A DNA stretch of 64,000 nt from Halobacteriales archaeon QS_1_68_17 (lineage in GTDB: Archaea > Halobacteriota > Halobacteria > Halobacteriales > Haloarculaceae). The stretch lies in assembly GCA_003021105.1 (NCBI GenBank), contig PXRG01000008.1, positions 1 to 64,000 of the forward strand. Direction: 5' to 3'. Of this stretch, positions 1-8,758 are shown piece after piece; position 1 is the stretch's first letter; the number at the start of each line of letters is the position of its first letter. Under the pieces are notes generated by a model. It saw nothing but the letters and a program-made list of their open reading frames with translations. It was not told the DNA's origin and searched no databases. The position numbers and the translations under genes are program-made.

Positions 1-2
1 GG

Positions 3-89
3 CTGCGGCGGTTCAGACACTACTACAACCGAGATCGGCCGAACCAGGCATTAGATGGCCGCACTCCCGCCGCGGAGGTGCTGAACTAG
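3..89 (+). mobile_element. C-terminal end of an integrase-core (rve) transposase, cut by window start
   Basis: Frame 3 reads LRRFRHYYNRDRPNQALDGRTPAAEVLN*, the typical HYN..RPNQALDGRTPAEVL tail of rve-type transposases. Confidence 0.75.
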
Positions 90-384
90 ACAGTGCCCCT
101 CCGGGTAATATTAATTGAATATAAGAAATCGAGGGAGGGTCAGGGTCATCTGAAATTGTGTAATTATAGTTTTCGTCATCTCTACCCAAACTAATCTCCC
201 TTCCCCAAGAACTCTCTTCACTCCCATCAAATCCGTCTAATACATAAACGAAGGTTCCATCCCGCAACTCTTGGGTTGATTCGTATTCATATTCTCCATC
301 TCTATCTACGTCTTCTTTAATTGTAACTGACGCCATCATTCCCGGAGGAACTCCAGCCTCGCAAATCAATCCGATTTTCGTCAT
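90..384 (-). pseudogene. Truncated hypothetical protein; reading frame runs into the antisense of the transposase tail
   Basis: ORF 13..384(-): the first ~95 aa look natural (acidic, haloarchaeal), then the frame continues through antisense of the transposase end, suggesting disruption. Confidence 0.4.
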
Positions 385-465
385 AAATCCGTATCCGGTT
401 TCGGCAACTATAATGGTCGGTTTGGAGAAGTTTGAACAGCCCGAACGACCTCGCCCATCCCCTGA

Positions 466-633
466 ATCGAAGACGGCGTTGAGAAACTACTGACCCGACT
501 CGATGACCACCGCGATGAGGGTGGAGTACGTGAACATCGAAGACCTCGAAGGTGAGATGACGCCGTATATGACCTATTCGATCTGACCGAGGACAAGCGT
601 GAGGTCGTGGAGGACTACCTCGAAGTGTTCTAA
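466..633 (+). pseudogene. Remnant of the C-terminus of a PglX/Eco57I-type adenine-specific DNA methylase
   Basis: With frameshifts: IEDGVEKLLTRLDDHRDEG / VEYVNIEDLEGE / DAVYDLFDLTEDKREVVEDYLEVF*; the 'iDDaVYDLFdLteeer.iVEeyL' ending is typical of these methylases. Confidence 0.5.
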
Positions 634-1217
634 CTACCCCCCGCCTCATCGCGTTTCGACTCCTTGATTTCGCTCTCTACTCGTTCAATCAGGTCGTCTC
701 CGAGCCACGCTGAACTCTGCTGTATCTGTTGAAGGATTTCAAGTGCTTCAGTAGCAGAAATCTGGCTCTCATCAACCGCGTCAAGAAGGATACCGAGAGA
801 GCCAGTCACCGGGATAGTCAAGTCCCTACAGCGCCGCCGAAGATACCCGTCGTCGGTCACTATTTCGACGTTGCTCGTATGCAATGCCGCTCCGACTAAT
901 GCCGCGTCGCCACTCCAATGTAATTCTCCTCCAACAAACGGTGTGGTTTCATCAAGATGAAAAGCCGCCGCTCGATAGTAGGGAAAGAGTCTTCAAGCGA
1001 TGTGGTCGGTCTGCGATACCGTCAGATTGTATGAGTGAATCGCGCGGTGTAGTTCACCCATTACAGGCTCGTCAGTAACTTCTGAGACAACGTGTTCTGG
1101 TACTTTGACCGATTCACTCCTCCCGTAGAAAAGATTCCCTGCACCGACTTCAACAAGGGTGATGAAAGAACTTGTGTCAACTAAGAGTATTTTCTTAGCC
1201 GGATGCTCGGAACCCAT
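630..1217 (-). pseudogene. PIN-domain (DUF3368/VapC-like) nuclease interrupted by an in-frame TGA at 993-995
   Basis: ORFs 993..1217 and 630..884 are in the same frame; read-through gives KKILLVDTSSFITLVEVG...TDHIA*RLFPYYRAAAFHLDETTPFVGGELHWSGDAALVGAALHTSNVEIVTDDGYLRRRCRDLTIPVTGSLGILLDAVD. Confidence 0.65.
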
Positions 1218-1260
1218 CCACCAATATCGTCGTATTCTAACGTTTTCAAACTATAGGAGA

Positions 1261-2223
1261 TTATTCCCGCGTTCTCTCAAAGACGAGGATGCCAAGAATT
1301 GACCCAACTACTGTCGCGGCCTTCCCTTCTGTCCCGCCAATGAATGCGGGCAACGAGTTCAACAACTGAAAGGAAATAAACAGCAAAGTGCTTCTATCAA
1401 ATTTGTCTCCGAAAACCTCCAAAGCCTGATACGTGCGACGGAATGCGAGTTGGGTTCTTACCTCGGACAGATAATCTTCAATCTCAGATGCTACGTGGGT
1501 CGAATCCTCAAACGGCTCTTGAACATCATTTGTAGGTGAAACTGAAGACTGTAAGCGGGTTTCAATTGTACCAGATACCTCTGGACCAATCAGCGAACCA
1601 GTCTGGAGAGTATAATCAAGATTGTCGATTGCGTCAAGTCCCGAAAAGAGGGATGAATCCAACTGACTTGCCGCGATGAGTGTAGGGAGTGTGGTTTCTA
1701 GATTATCCATCGCCTTCATTGCTGAGAATATCGTTGAATCCAGTCGGCCTACGGGGTAAACGGCAGAATCCAAGTTTCCTATAGCGTTTATTGTAGAGAG
1801 GAACCCGGAATCCAATTGACCCATCATAGGAGATTGAAACGAATCGAACTCACTCATCACACGCAGGGTGGATGATATGGAAGAATCGAGGCCATTCAGC
1901 GAACCAATGGCCGAATAAATCGCGGGATTCCTGAGCGAATCCATTCCGTTCATTGCTGAGAGAACCCCTGAATTATTCAGAGAATCCATCGCCCTAAGAG
2001 CCGAGAACACCCCGGAGTTCTCTAACGAACACATCTGATTCAACGCTGAGAACATCCCCGAGTTGTTCAAGGATTCCATCGCCTTGAGAGCCGAAAACAC
2101 ACCCGAATTTTCTATAGAATTAAACGCCGCTATTGCTGAGGCTGAATCGAGGTTCTCAGTAGTATCACTTGATTTAGAATCCTCTTCGTTTTCCTCAGAC
2201 TCATCCTCTCCGTCTGTCATCAC
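1261..2223 (-). CDS. Repeat-containing protein with ~15-aa tandem repeats and a C-terminal membrane segment
   Basis: 320-aa ORF; repeats such as LENSGVFSALRAMDS / LNNSGVLSAMNGMDS; hydrophobic C-terminus. Confidence 0.75.
   Translation of the reverse strand: MMTDGEDESEENEEDSKSSDTTENLDSASAIAAFNSIENSGVFSALKAMESLNNSGMFSALNQMCSLENSGVFSALRAMDSLNNSGVLSAMNGMDSLRNPAIYSAIGSLNGLDSSISSTLRVMSEFDSFQSPMMGQLDSGFLSTINAIGNLDSAVYPVGRLDSTIFSAMKAMDNLETTLPTLIAASQLDSSLFSGLDAIDNLDYTLQTGSLIGPEVSGTIETRLQSSVSPTNDVQEPFEDSTHVASEIEDYLSEVRTQLAFRRTYQALEVFGDKFDRSTLLFISFQLLNSLPAFIGGTEGKAATVVGSILGILVFERTRE
1600..2154 (-). repeat. Degenerate 45-nt (15-aa) coding tandem repeat array
   Basis: About 11-12 imperfect units L(D/N/E)(N/S)SGVFSAL.AMDS in the 320-aa ORF. 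Confidence 0.75.
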
Positions 2224-2424
2224 TCAGGAAGAACTACCGCTCGGAGAGTATATATGTAGTTTCCCGATGCTCTTGAGGTAACAGTACTCCCCACATCATC
2301 GCGTATGGACTTAGCCGAGCGAAACAGAACGAACTTCCCACGAATTGAGTAGTTCTAAAGAATTAAGCCTTTGTTCTTACAGTGACCAACACAATTTTTA
2401 TCCATCTGTCTGAACTACCGTATA

Positions 2425-3375
2425 ATGCCTGAACCATACGCGTACTTTTTTACGCTGATACAGGCTTCTACGGCAGCAATTAGCATTGTTCTTGTATTCA
2501 CCATCACAATTTATGCAACTCGACAATCAATCCGTCAGGATTTAGATATGCGCTTTGAGGAGGAAATCCGGCAAATGAGCGACGCTTATTTTAACGAGTT
2601 TGATAGATTTTCTGCAATGCTTTTGCAAACTGAATCCAATTCTGTCGACTCGCGACTTTTATTCAATGCTGGCACACAGACCGACCAGATAACTGTAGAA
2701 AATGTAAGAAGATGGGCTGATAAGCAGGCAAATGAAGAATTAGCAGCGGCTTTTGGTCATATCATCGTTGCAAATTTTTGTTTAGAATCATTTGGGGCTT
2801 CTCCGTACATTGAGTATAAAAAGGACGTATTTGAGAATCTTGGCGACCATCTACTGGAGGCCAAAGAGTCGCTCTCATCAGAAGAAGTGAAACAGACCAT
2901 TATCCAATCATCTGAAACAACTGAGGAGGAGTACAAAGAGATGCAATCAACGGTTGGTGATGCAATGAATAACTGGATTTCGATTAGTACAAAAAATTAC
3001 ACAATAGACATCGTGAACAAGGGGATTATAAGTAACATCATCAATTATTGCAAGTGGCTATTTATCGCCGGCGTCCTTATTCCTATTATATTCCTTATTT
3101 ATATTCCACCCTCCGCCTTGGACTACGGAACAGCACTTCTCCATCGTACACTTGGAAATACTGGAATGCAAATCATTGACTTATCATCTTATATCATTTC
3201 TATATCTCAATTAATAATCACTTGTGTTGTTGTCTGGTTATCATGGCAACTCCTCAGACAGGTGCGAGATTTTTTTAATAGTTTTAATAAACCGAAGAAT
3301 CCCATGTCTCAGGACGAAAAAATGGATGTGATAGATGATATGCCGAATATCTCGGACGAACTGTTTAATGATTGA
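2425..3375 (+). CDS. Hypothetical membrane protein (one N-terminal and two C-terminal TM segments around a soluble helical region)
   Basis: 316-aa ORF, AT-rich; TM-like ASTAAISIVLVFTITIYA, WLFIAGVLIPIIFLIYI, IISISQLIITCVVVWLSW. Confidence 0.75.
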   Translation: MPEPYAYFFTLIQASTAAISIVLVFTITIYATRQSIRQDLDMRFEEEIRQMSDAYFNEFDRFSAMLLQTESNSVDSRLLFNAGTQTDQITVENVRRWADKQANEELAAAFGHIIVANFCLESFGASPYIEYKKDVFENLGDHLLEAKESLSSEEVKQTIIQSSETTEEEYKEMQSTVGDAMNNWISISTKNYTIDIVNKGIISNIINYCKWLFIAGVLIPIIFLIYIPPSALDYGTALLHRTLGNTGMQIIDLSSYIISISQLIITCVVVWLSWQLLRQVRDFFNSFNKPKNPMSQDEKMDVIDDMPNISDELFND

Positions 3376-3381
3376 ATGATA

Positions 3382-3651
3382 CTATGTATCAGTCAAATAT
3401 TCTTCCCGGCGCTCCATCTGCTTGTTCTTGATCGCTTTGTCGTAATGCTTCTCCATGATATCGTGAGTCATATCCACTCTATCCACAGTCACTTCCTTCG
3501 GCTGTCCGGCGTTCAACGCCTCGGTGACGTAGCCTCGCCGAAGCGCGTGCGGGCTTATCGAAGACAGATATTTGTCGGCACTACACGTTGGAGAGGTACT
3601 GTCTCCTCTGCTCTGCTTTCTCGTCTTCTGTTCGTCGGTCGTAGTGTTCAT
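3382..3651 (-). pseudogene. C-terminal fragment of a second tyrosine recombinase/integrase
   Basis: ISPHALRRGYVTEALNAG...MEKHYDKAIKNKQMERREEYL carries the HxLRRG box and catalytic Tyr; no N-terminal part. Confidence 0.65.
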
Positions 3652-4624
3652 CGAGAACGTCCTGTGAGACGTTCATCCGGTCAGATACCACTTTCTCAGG
3701 GACATCACGTCGAAGGAAGTGAGTGATAGACCCGCGCCGAACCGGATGCCCCGAGACGGTAGATGGACACTTGCAGGCGTCGTTCGTTCGCTGTGCCGCT
3801 TCACAGGTATCGGGGTCTTCGCCGTGAGGACAGTCCCGGCCTGTGGCGCAGGGTCGCGTAGCGGCGTAGACACTGCGCCGTATCGAATTTTTCGCCGGTC
3901 GTCCTCGCTTGGTCGTAAACAGCGGTTCACGTCCATACTCATCGGTGACGGCATGACGGTTCTCAGTCACGTAGTCAGCCAACACTTCCGTCACGTCACC
4001 AGAGAGTGTGATAAACCGCTCTGCCGCGTCCCCGTTCTTGAGCGGTGTTTCCGTGTCTGGTCTGTGTCTAATCCGTAGTCGCTCACGTTCGGTGTCCAAG
4101 TCGCTCACATCGAGAGCCTGCGCGGTCCCGGTTCGAATCCCCGTATGCCAGAGAAGCGTCATCAGCGCATGCGTGCGGCTTCCGTGGTGGTACTTCCGCA
4201 GGTAGGTGAGTATCGTCTCTGCCTCTTCGGGGTCGAGCATCTCCGTGCGAGCATTACGGTCGCGGTCGGGAAGCACAATCTTCTCGGCTGTGCCGCCTGC
4301 TACGCCGTCGATACTCTCACAGAACTTGATGAACTGACGGACGGTACTGAGGTAGATACTCAGGGTTGATTGGGCGAAGCCGTCCTTGATGTGGAGTTTA
4401 TACCCGTGGACGGCGCGAGCGGTTACGTCGTTCATGTTCTCGATGTCGCTCTCGTGGCACCACTCCACGAACGACCCGACGTGTTTCTCGTGGAGTGTGA
4501 GCGAGCGGTCGGCTAACTCGTCGCTCCGCGATTGCAGGTACAGAGTTTTCGCCCGACTGGGCGTGAGTGGTTCGAGTGTGCCTGTGCGTGCATACTGGTT
4601 CCGAGCGTCGTCATCTGCGTTCAT
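3581..4624 (-). CDS. Site-specific tyrosine recombinase/integrase (phage integrase family)
   Basis: 347 aa; SAM-like N-domain, R in TGIRTGTAQAL, HPVRRG box, catalytic HYDRR. Confidence 0.88.
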   Translation of the reverse strand: MNADDDARNQYARTGTLEPLTPSRAKTLYLQSRSDELADRSLTLHEKHVGSFVEWCHESDIENMNDVTARAVHGYKLHIKDGFAQSTLSIYLSTVRQFIKFCESIDGVAGGTAEKIVLPDRDRNARTEMLDPEEAETILTYLRKYHHGSRTHALMTLLWHTGIRTGTAQALDVSDLDTERERLRIRHRPDTETPLKNGDAAERFITLSGDVTEVLADYVTENRHAVTDEYGREPLFTTKRGRPAKNSIRRSVYAATRPCATGRDCPHGEDPDTCEAAQRTNDACKCPSTVSGHPVRRGSITHFLRRDVPEKVVSDRMNVSQDVLDEHYDRRTEDEKAEQRRQYLSNV

Positions 4625-4665
4625 GATTTGCTCCGAACCACCAGATAGCGCCGTGCCGTAGCGCG

Positions 4666-4794
4666 TCGGAGACGCGCGACAACGACCGCAAGTACTACTC
4701 GCTGGAACCCGCCCGCGAACTCATCGGATACGAACCGCGGGACAACTCCGCCGACTGGGACGGCAAGGAGAAGGTATTACAGCCACCAGTATGA
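4666..4794 (+). pseudogene. 3' fragment of an NAD-dependent epimerase/dehydratase (extended SDR) gene
   Basis: Frame reads SETRDNDRKYYSLEPARELIGYEPRDNSADWDGK..., typical C-terminus of haloarchaeal NAD-epimerase-like SDRs; no upstream domain. Confidence 0.5.
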
Positions 4795-5181
4795 GCCGTC
4801 TTGGGTCGGGAGAGCAAATCGGGTTTCCCGCCGATTTTCGCACCCCAGTTTCGTTGTCATACACGGCGTGTCGGTGGGTGGTCGCCATCTACCAGTCCAT
4901 TCGTATTGCCCGCCGAGATCTAGTTCTCGTGGTGACGAGGTGAGACGGACTCTGTATATCCGATATCGAAACAGAACCCTAAAATACAATGATAAACATT
5001 ATAAAAAATAATATACTCGGGATAGCATAAGACGGTTAATAAGTTCGATTCGTCTTTCAACAATCTAATAGGCGATTATTGAACGTTTTTTCAATATTTA
5101 CCCGGGTTGCTTTTACTGACGAAAAGAGTAGAAAGGGTTTTAAACGTATGATCGAACATACTGGGACGGGGGTTCCAAACA

Positions 5182-6375
5182 ATGAGATCGAACAGGAGTA
5201 GTGATTCGGAAACGGAGCGAAGAAAGTTCCTGCAGGCCGTCGGGGCCGCCGGTCTGGTCGGACTGGCCGGCTGTGCCGGCGACGGCGGCGGCGACGGCGA
5301 CGGTGGCAGCGATGGTGGTGGTAGTGGCGACGGCAGTGACGGAGGGGGTAGCGACGGCGGCGACAGTGGCGACGGCGGCGACAGTGGCGACGGCGGCGAC
5401 GGAGGGCAATCGGTCGAGTGGATCATCGGCACCTCGGGACCGGAGACGGCGACCCACGCGTCCGGGGTTGCGATGTCGGAGGTCATCTCCGAGAAGTCCG
5501 ACAGCATCAGCATGAGCGCCCAGACGACCGGCGGGACCGCGGCGAACCCCCGGTTGATCGCCCAGGGCGACATCGACGTGGCACAAAGCACCGACTGGGC
5601 GGTCGCGCGCTCGAACGACGGCGCCGAACCCTACGGCGAGCCCGTCGGGAAGACGATGACCCAGGTGTTGCCGTTCATGACCCTGGAGTACTACCTGGTC
5701 AGGCGGACCGACGACAGGCTGAGCGACATCGAGACGGTCTCGGACATCCCGCAGGACGGCTCGATCTCGATGGCGTTCGGCCAGCGCGGCGGGACGAACT
5801 TCTTCGCCGGTCTCGACGGCTTCCGGCTCTCGGGCATCGAGGACGTGCAGGACAAGTACGACCTCCAGTCGATGAGCTGGGGCGACCAGGGTGCGCAGTT
5901 CGCCGACGGCCGCCTCGACGTGATGCTCGTCTACGGGGTCAGCCGCGAGGTGCTGACCGGCTGGGCCCAGGAGGCCGGCGCACAGACGGACGTCGCGGTC
6001 GTCGAGTGGGAGTTCTCGGAGGAGGACATGGCCAACTCGGATCTCCCGTACACGTACATCGAGACGCCGGCGGACCTCTGGGACAGCCAGGACATCCGGA
6101 TGGACTCGATCCCGGCGGTCGGCGTCGGCTACCAGACGGTCTTCCCTGCCGACGTACCGGAGGAACTGGGCTACGAGTTCGTCAGCACCGTCATGAACGA
6201 CATCGACGCGGTCCGCGAGGCGAGTTCGGTGCTCCAGCGTGCCGGGCCGGAGTTCGCCCAGGAGTTCCTGCTTCCCTCCCCGAACGCTCCGGTCCACCCG
6301 GGTGCCGAGCGCTACTACAAGGAACAGGACCTCTGGAAGGACGGGCTGACGACGCTGGACGAGTACGAGGGGTAA
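5182..6375 (+). CDS. TAXI-family TRAP transporter solute-binding protein (Tat lipoprotein)
   Basis: ERRKFLQAVGAAGLVGLAGCAG lipobox, Gly/Asp linker, GTSGPETATHASGVAMSEVI.. TAXI-type sequence; followed by fused TRAP permease. Confidence 0.88.
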   Translation: MRSNRSSDSETERRKFLQAVGAAGLVGLAGCAGDGGGDGDGGSDGGGSGDGSDGGGSDGGDSGDGGDSGDGGDGGQSVEWIIGTSGPETATHASGVAMSEVISEKSDSISMSAQTTGGTAANPRLIAQGDIDVAQSTDWAVARSNDGAEPYGEPVGKTMTQVLPFMTLEYYLVRRTDDRLSDIETVSDIPQDGSISMAFGQRGGTNFFAGLDGFRLSGIEDVQDKYDLQSMSWGDQGAQFADGRLDVMLVYGVSREVLTGWAQEAGAQTDVAVVEWEFSEEDMANSDLPYTYIETPADLWDSQDIRMDSIPAVGVGYQTVFPADVPEELGYEFVSTVMNDIDAVREASSVLQRAGPEFAQEFLLPSPNAPVHPGAERYYKEQDLWKDGLTTLDEYEG

Positions 6376-6420
6376 GCTCCCCCGCCCGTATTTTACACCG
6401 GTACCAGGAAACGCCGACCG

Positions 6421-8619
6421 ATGACGACCGACGATTCGACCGACGAGGACGGTCCCGAGCAGGAGCCGGGCGGACGGGATGCCGGTCCCGGCTCCGGCCG
6501 ACAGTCGACGGCGGGGGACGGGAGCCTCGACCGGAACTCAAGGGCAGGGGGAACAGACCCGGACGCGGACGGGTCGGGTGGTCGGTGGGTCGATCCCGAC
6601 CGGATACGCGCACTCAAGTACGGGTTCCTGGTGGTGCTGGGCGTCGTCTCGACGGCCTACCACCTCTGGTTCACCCAGCAGTTTCCCTTCGAGCAGGACC
6701 AGCACAAGATCGCGCACCTCGGGTTCATGCTCGTCGGTGCCGCGATCGTCGCCTACGAGCCCGAACCCGAGACCCGCCGGGAGCGGCTGGGCAACTACGC
6801 GACGCTGTTCGAGGCCGCGCTCTCGGCGGTCGTCGCAATCTACCTCTTCACGGCCTTCGAGCGCGTCGTCTACGAGCAACTCGGCATCTACACCGACCTG
6901 GACCTCTTCGCGGGGCTGTTGATCGTCCTGCTGTTGCTCGACGTCTGTCGGCGCGTGTACGGTCCGATGCTCTCGCTGGTCGGGGTCGTCGGTCTCGCGT
7001 ACGCGCTGTACGGGCCGTACTTCCCGGGTATCCTCAACCACAACGGCGTCACGGCCGAACGGCTCGTCCAGGGACTGACCGTCGAGTTCGGTAGCGGCGT
7101 CTTCGGCGTCATCGTCGAAGTCTCGGGGACGTTCATCATCATCTTCATGATTCTCGCGGGGCTGCTGGAGGCTTACGGCGCCCTGGAGTATTTCGTCCAG
7201 GTCGGGACGCTGATCGGCAAGCGCGTCCGCTCGGGGCTGGCCCAGATGACCACCGTCGCGAGCATGGGGATGGGGTCGGTCAACGGCAGCGCGGCGGCCA
7301 ACGCCGCGACGACCGGCGCCTTCACCATCCCGTTGCTCAAGCGCCACGGCCTCGACAGGGACACCGCCGCGGCCTTCGAATCGGTCGCCTCCAGCGGCGG
7401 CCAGATCATGCCGCCCATCATGGGTGCCGCGGCCTTTATTATGGCCGAGATCACCGGGACGAGCTACCTGACGATCATCGTCGTCGGCTTCCTGCCGGCA
7501 CTACTCTTTTACGGGTCCGTCGCCGTCGGCGTCCACCTGACGACCATCAAGGAGGGGCTCACCAGCGAGGTCGACGAGGAGGAACTGGACGACGTCGAGA
7601 TGGTCGAACAGGAACGTACCGACGCCTTAGAGCGGATCTTCGGGCGCACGACCTCCGCGGTTTCCTTCGGCGAGATTTCCGCGCGCAACCTCGTCGTCGA
7701 GGGGCTCGCGCTGTGGGTTCCCCTCGCGGTCCTGCTGTACACGCTGGTCGTGCTCCTGTACGACCCGCTCTATGCGGGTTTCCTCGCCATCATGTCGGCG
7801 TTCCCGGCGGCGTTCGTCCAGGGAATCGCCTTCCGGGAGAGATACGGCGTCTACGACTTCGCCGTGGACACGCTCGACGGACTGGGCCGAGGACTGGAAA
7901 ACGCCGCTCCAATCGCGGTGTCGCTGGGCGTGATGAACATCTTCGTGGGCGTGCTGAACCTCACCGGGTTCACGCAGGTGTTCGCCTCCAGCCTCGTCGA
8001 CCTCTCCGGCGGCGTGCTGGCGCTGTTGCTCGTGTTCGCGATGGTCGCCGCACTCCTGTTCGGGCTCGGGATGCCGACCGTCGCGGCCTACATCACGGCC
8101 GTGTTGCTGATCGCGCCGGCGCTCACCGACGCGGGCATCGAGTTGCTCGCCGCGCACTTTTTCGTGTTCTACTTCGCCATCCTTTCGGCACTGACGCCGC
8201 CGGTCGCCATCGCCTGCCTCGTCGCCGCCAGGGTGGCCGACGGGAACTTCTGGCGGACCGCGAAGAAGTCACTGGTGCTCGGTGCGCCGCTGTTCGTCCT
8301 GCCGTACATCTTCGTGGTCAACGACAGTCTCCTGTTCTGGTCGTTCCCCGCCACGCCGATCGCGTTCGTCGTCGTTGCGGCCGGCATGGTCGGCCTCGCG
8401 ACGGCCCTGGTCAACTACCTCTCGGGGCCGCTCCGCGTCCCGAGCCGGGGCGGCCTGCTGGTCGCTGCCACGGCCGCGGCGTTCGCCCCGCTCGCACCGA
8501 TGACCGCGGTCGTCCAGGTCGGCGCGACAATTGCGATCGTCGCGCTGTTGCTCCTGGAGGCGAAGTACGTCCCGGGAGGGGACTCGGGGCGACCCGAACA
8601 GGCCTCGGTCGACGACTGA
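6421..8619 (+). CDS. TRAP transporter fused permease (4TM + 12TM)
   Basis: 732-aa multi-TM; MGMGSVNGSAAANAATTGAFTIPLLKRHG and GLGMPTVAAY motifs. Confidence 0.92.
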   Translation: MTTDDSTDEDGPEQEPGGRDAGPGSGRQSTAGDGSLDRNSRAGGTDPDADGSGGRWVDPDRIRALKYGFLVVLGVVSTAYHLWFTQQFPFEQDQHKIAHLGFMLVGAAIVAYEPEPETRRERLGNYATLFEAALSAVVAIYLFTAFERVVYEQLGIYTDLDLFAGLLIVLLLLDVCRRVYGPMLSLVGVVGLAYALYGPYFPGILNHNGVTAERLVQGLTVEFGSGVFGVIVEVSGTFIIIFMILAGLLEAYGALEYFVQVGTLIGKRVRSGLAQMTTVASMGMGSVNGSAAANAATTGAFTIPLLKRHGLDRDTAAAFESVASSGGQIMPPIMGAAAFIMAEITGTSYLTIIVVGFLPALLFYGSVAVGVHLTTIKEGLTSEVDEEELDDVEMVEQERTDALERIFGRTTSAVSFGEISARNLVVEGLALWVPLAVLLYTLVVLLYDPLYAGFLAIMSAFPAAFVQGIAFRERYGVYDFAVDTLDGLGRGLENAAPIAVSLGVMNIFVGVLNLTGFTQVFASSLVDLSGGVLALLLVFAMVAALLFGLGMPTVAAYITAVLLIAPALTDAGIELLAAHFFVFYFAILSALTPPVAIACLVAARVADGNFWRTAKKSLVLGAPLFVLPYIFVVNDSLLFWSFPATPIAFVVVAAGMVGLATALVNYLSGPLRVPSRGGLLVAATAAAFAPLAPMTAVVQVGATIAIVALLLLEAKYVPGGDSGRPEQASVDD

Positions 8620-8758
8620 CCGCGACTCGCGGGCGAACAGAGGGGCAGTTCCGTCCCCTCGCCGACGACCGTCGGTCACGGGACGACGGGGTTTGCGCTC
8701 GTATCGCTATCACGGTGATTAACTAGAAGGTGGAACAATGGGTGAACGGGACTGAACC

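Noticed and set aside
4795-5180. Possible small ORF 4777..4989(-)
   Set aside because: No natural protein features; region is AT-rich intergenic/promoter-like
5275-5410. GGCGAC-type repeats considered as CRISPR/minisatellite
   Set aside because: They encode the Gly/Asp/Ser linker after the lipobox, seen also at ~25480-25570, 44880-44945 and 63410-63490; no spacers
5418-7094. 558-aa plus-strand ORF overlapping the TRAP genes
   Set aside because: Arg/Gly/Pro-rich alternate-frame translation of high-GC coding DNA; the overlapping TAXI and permease ORFs have clear homology
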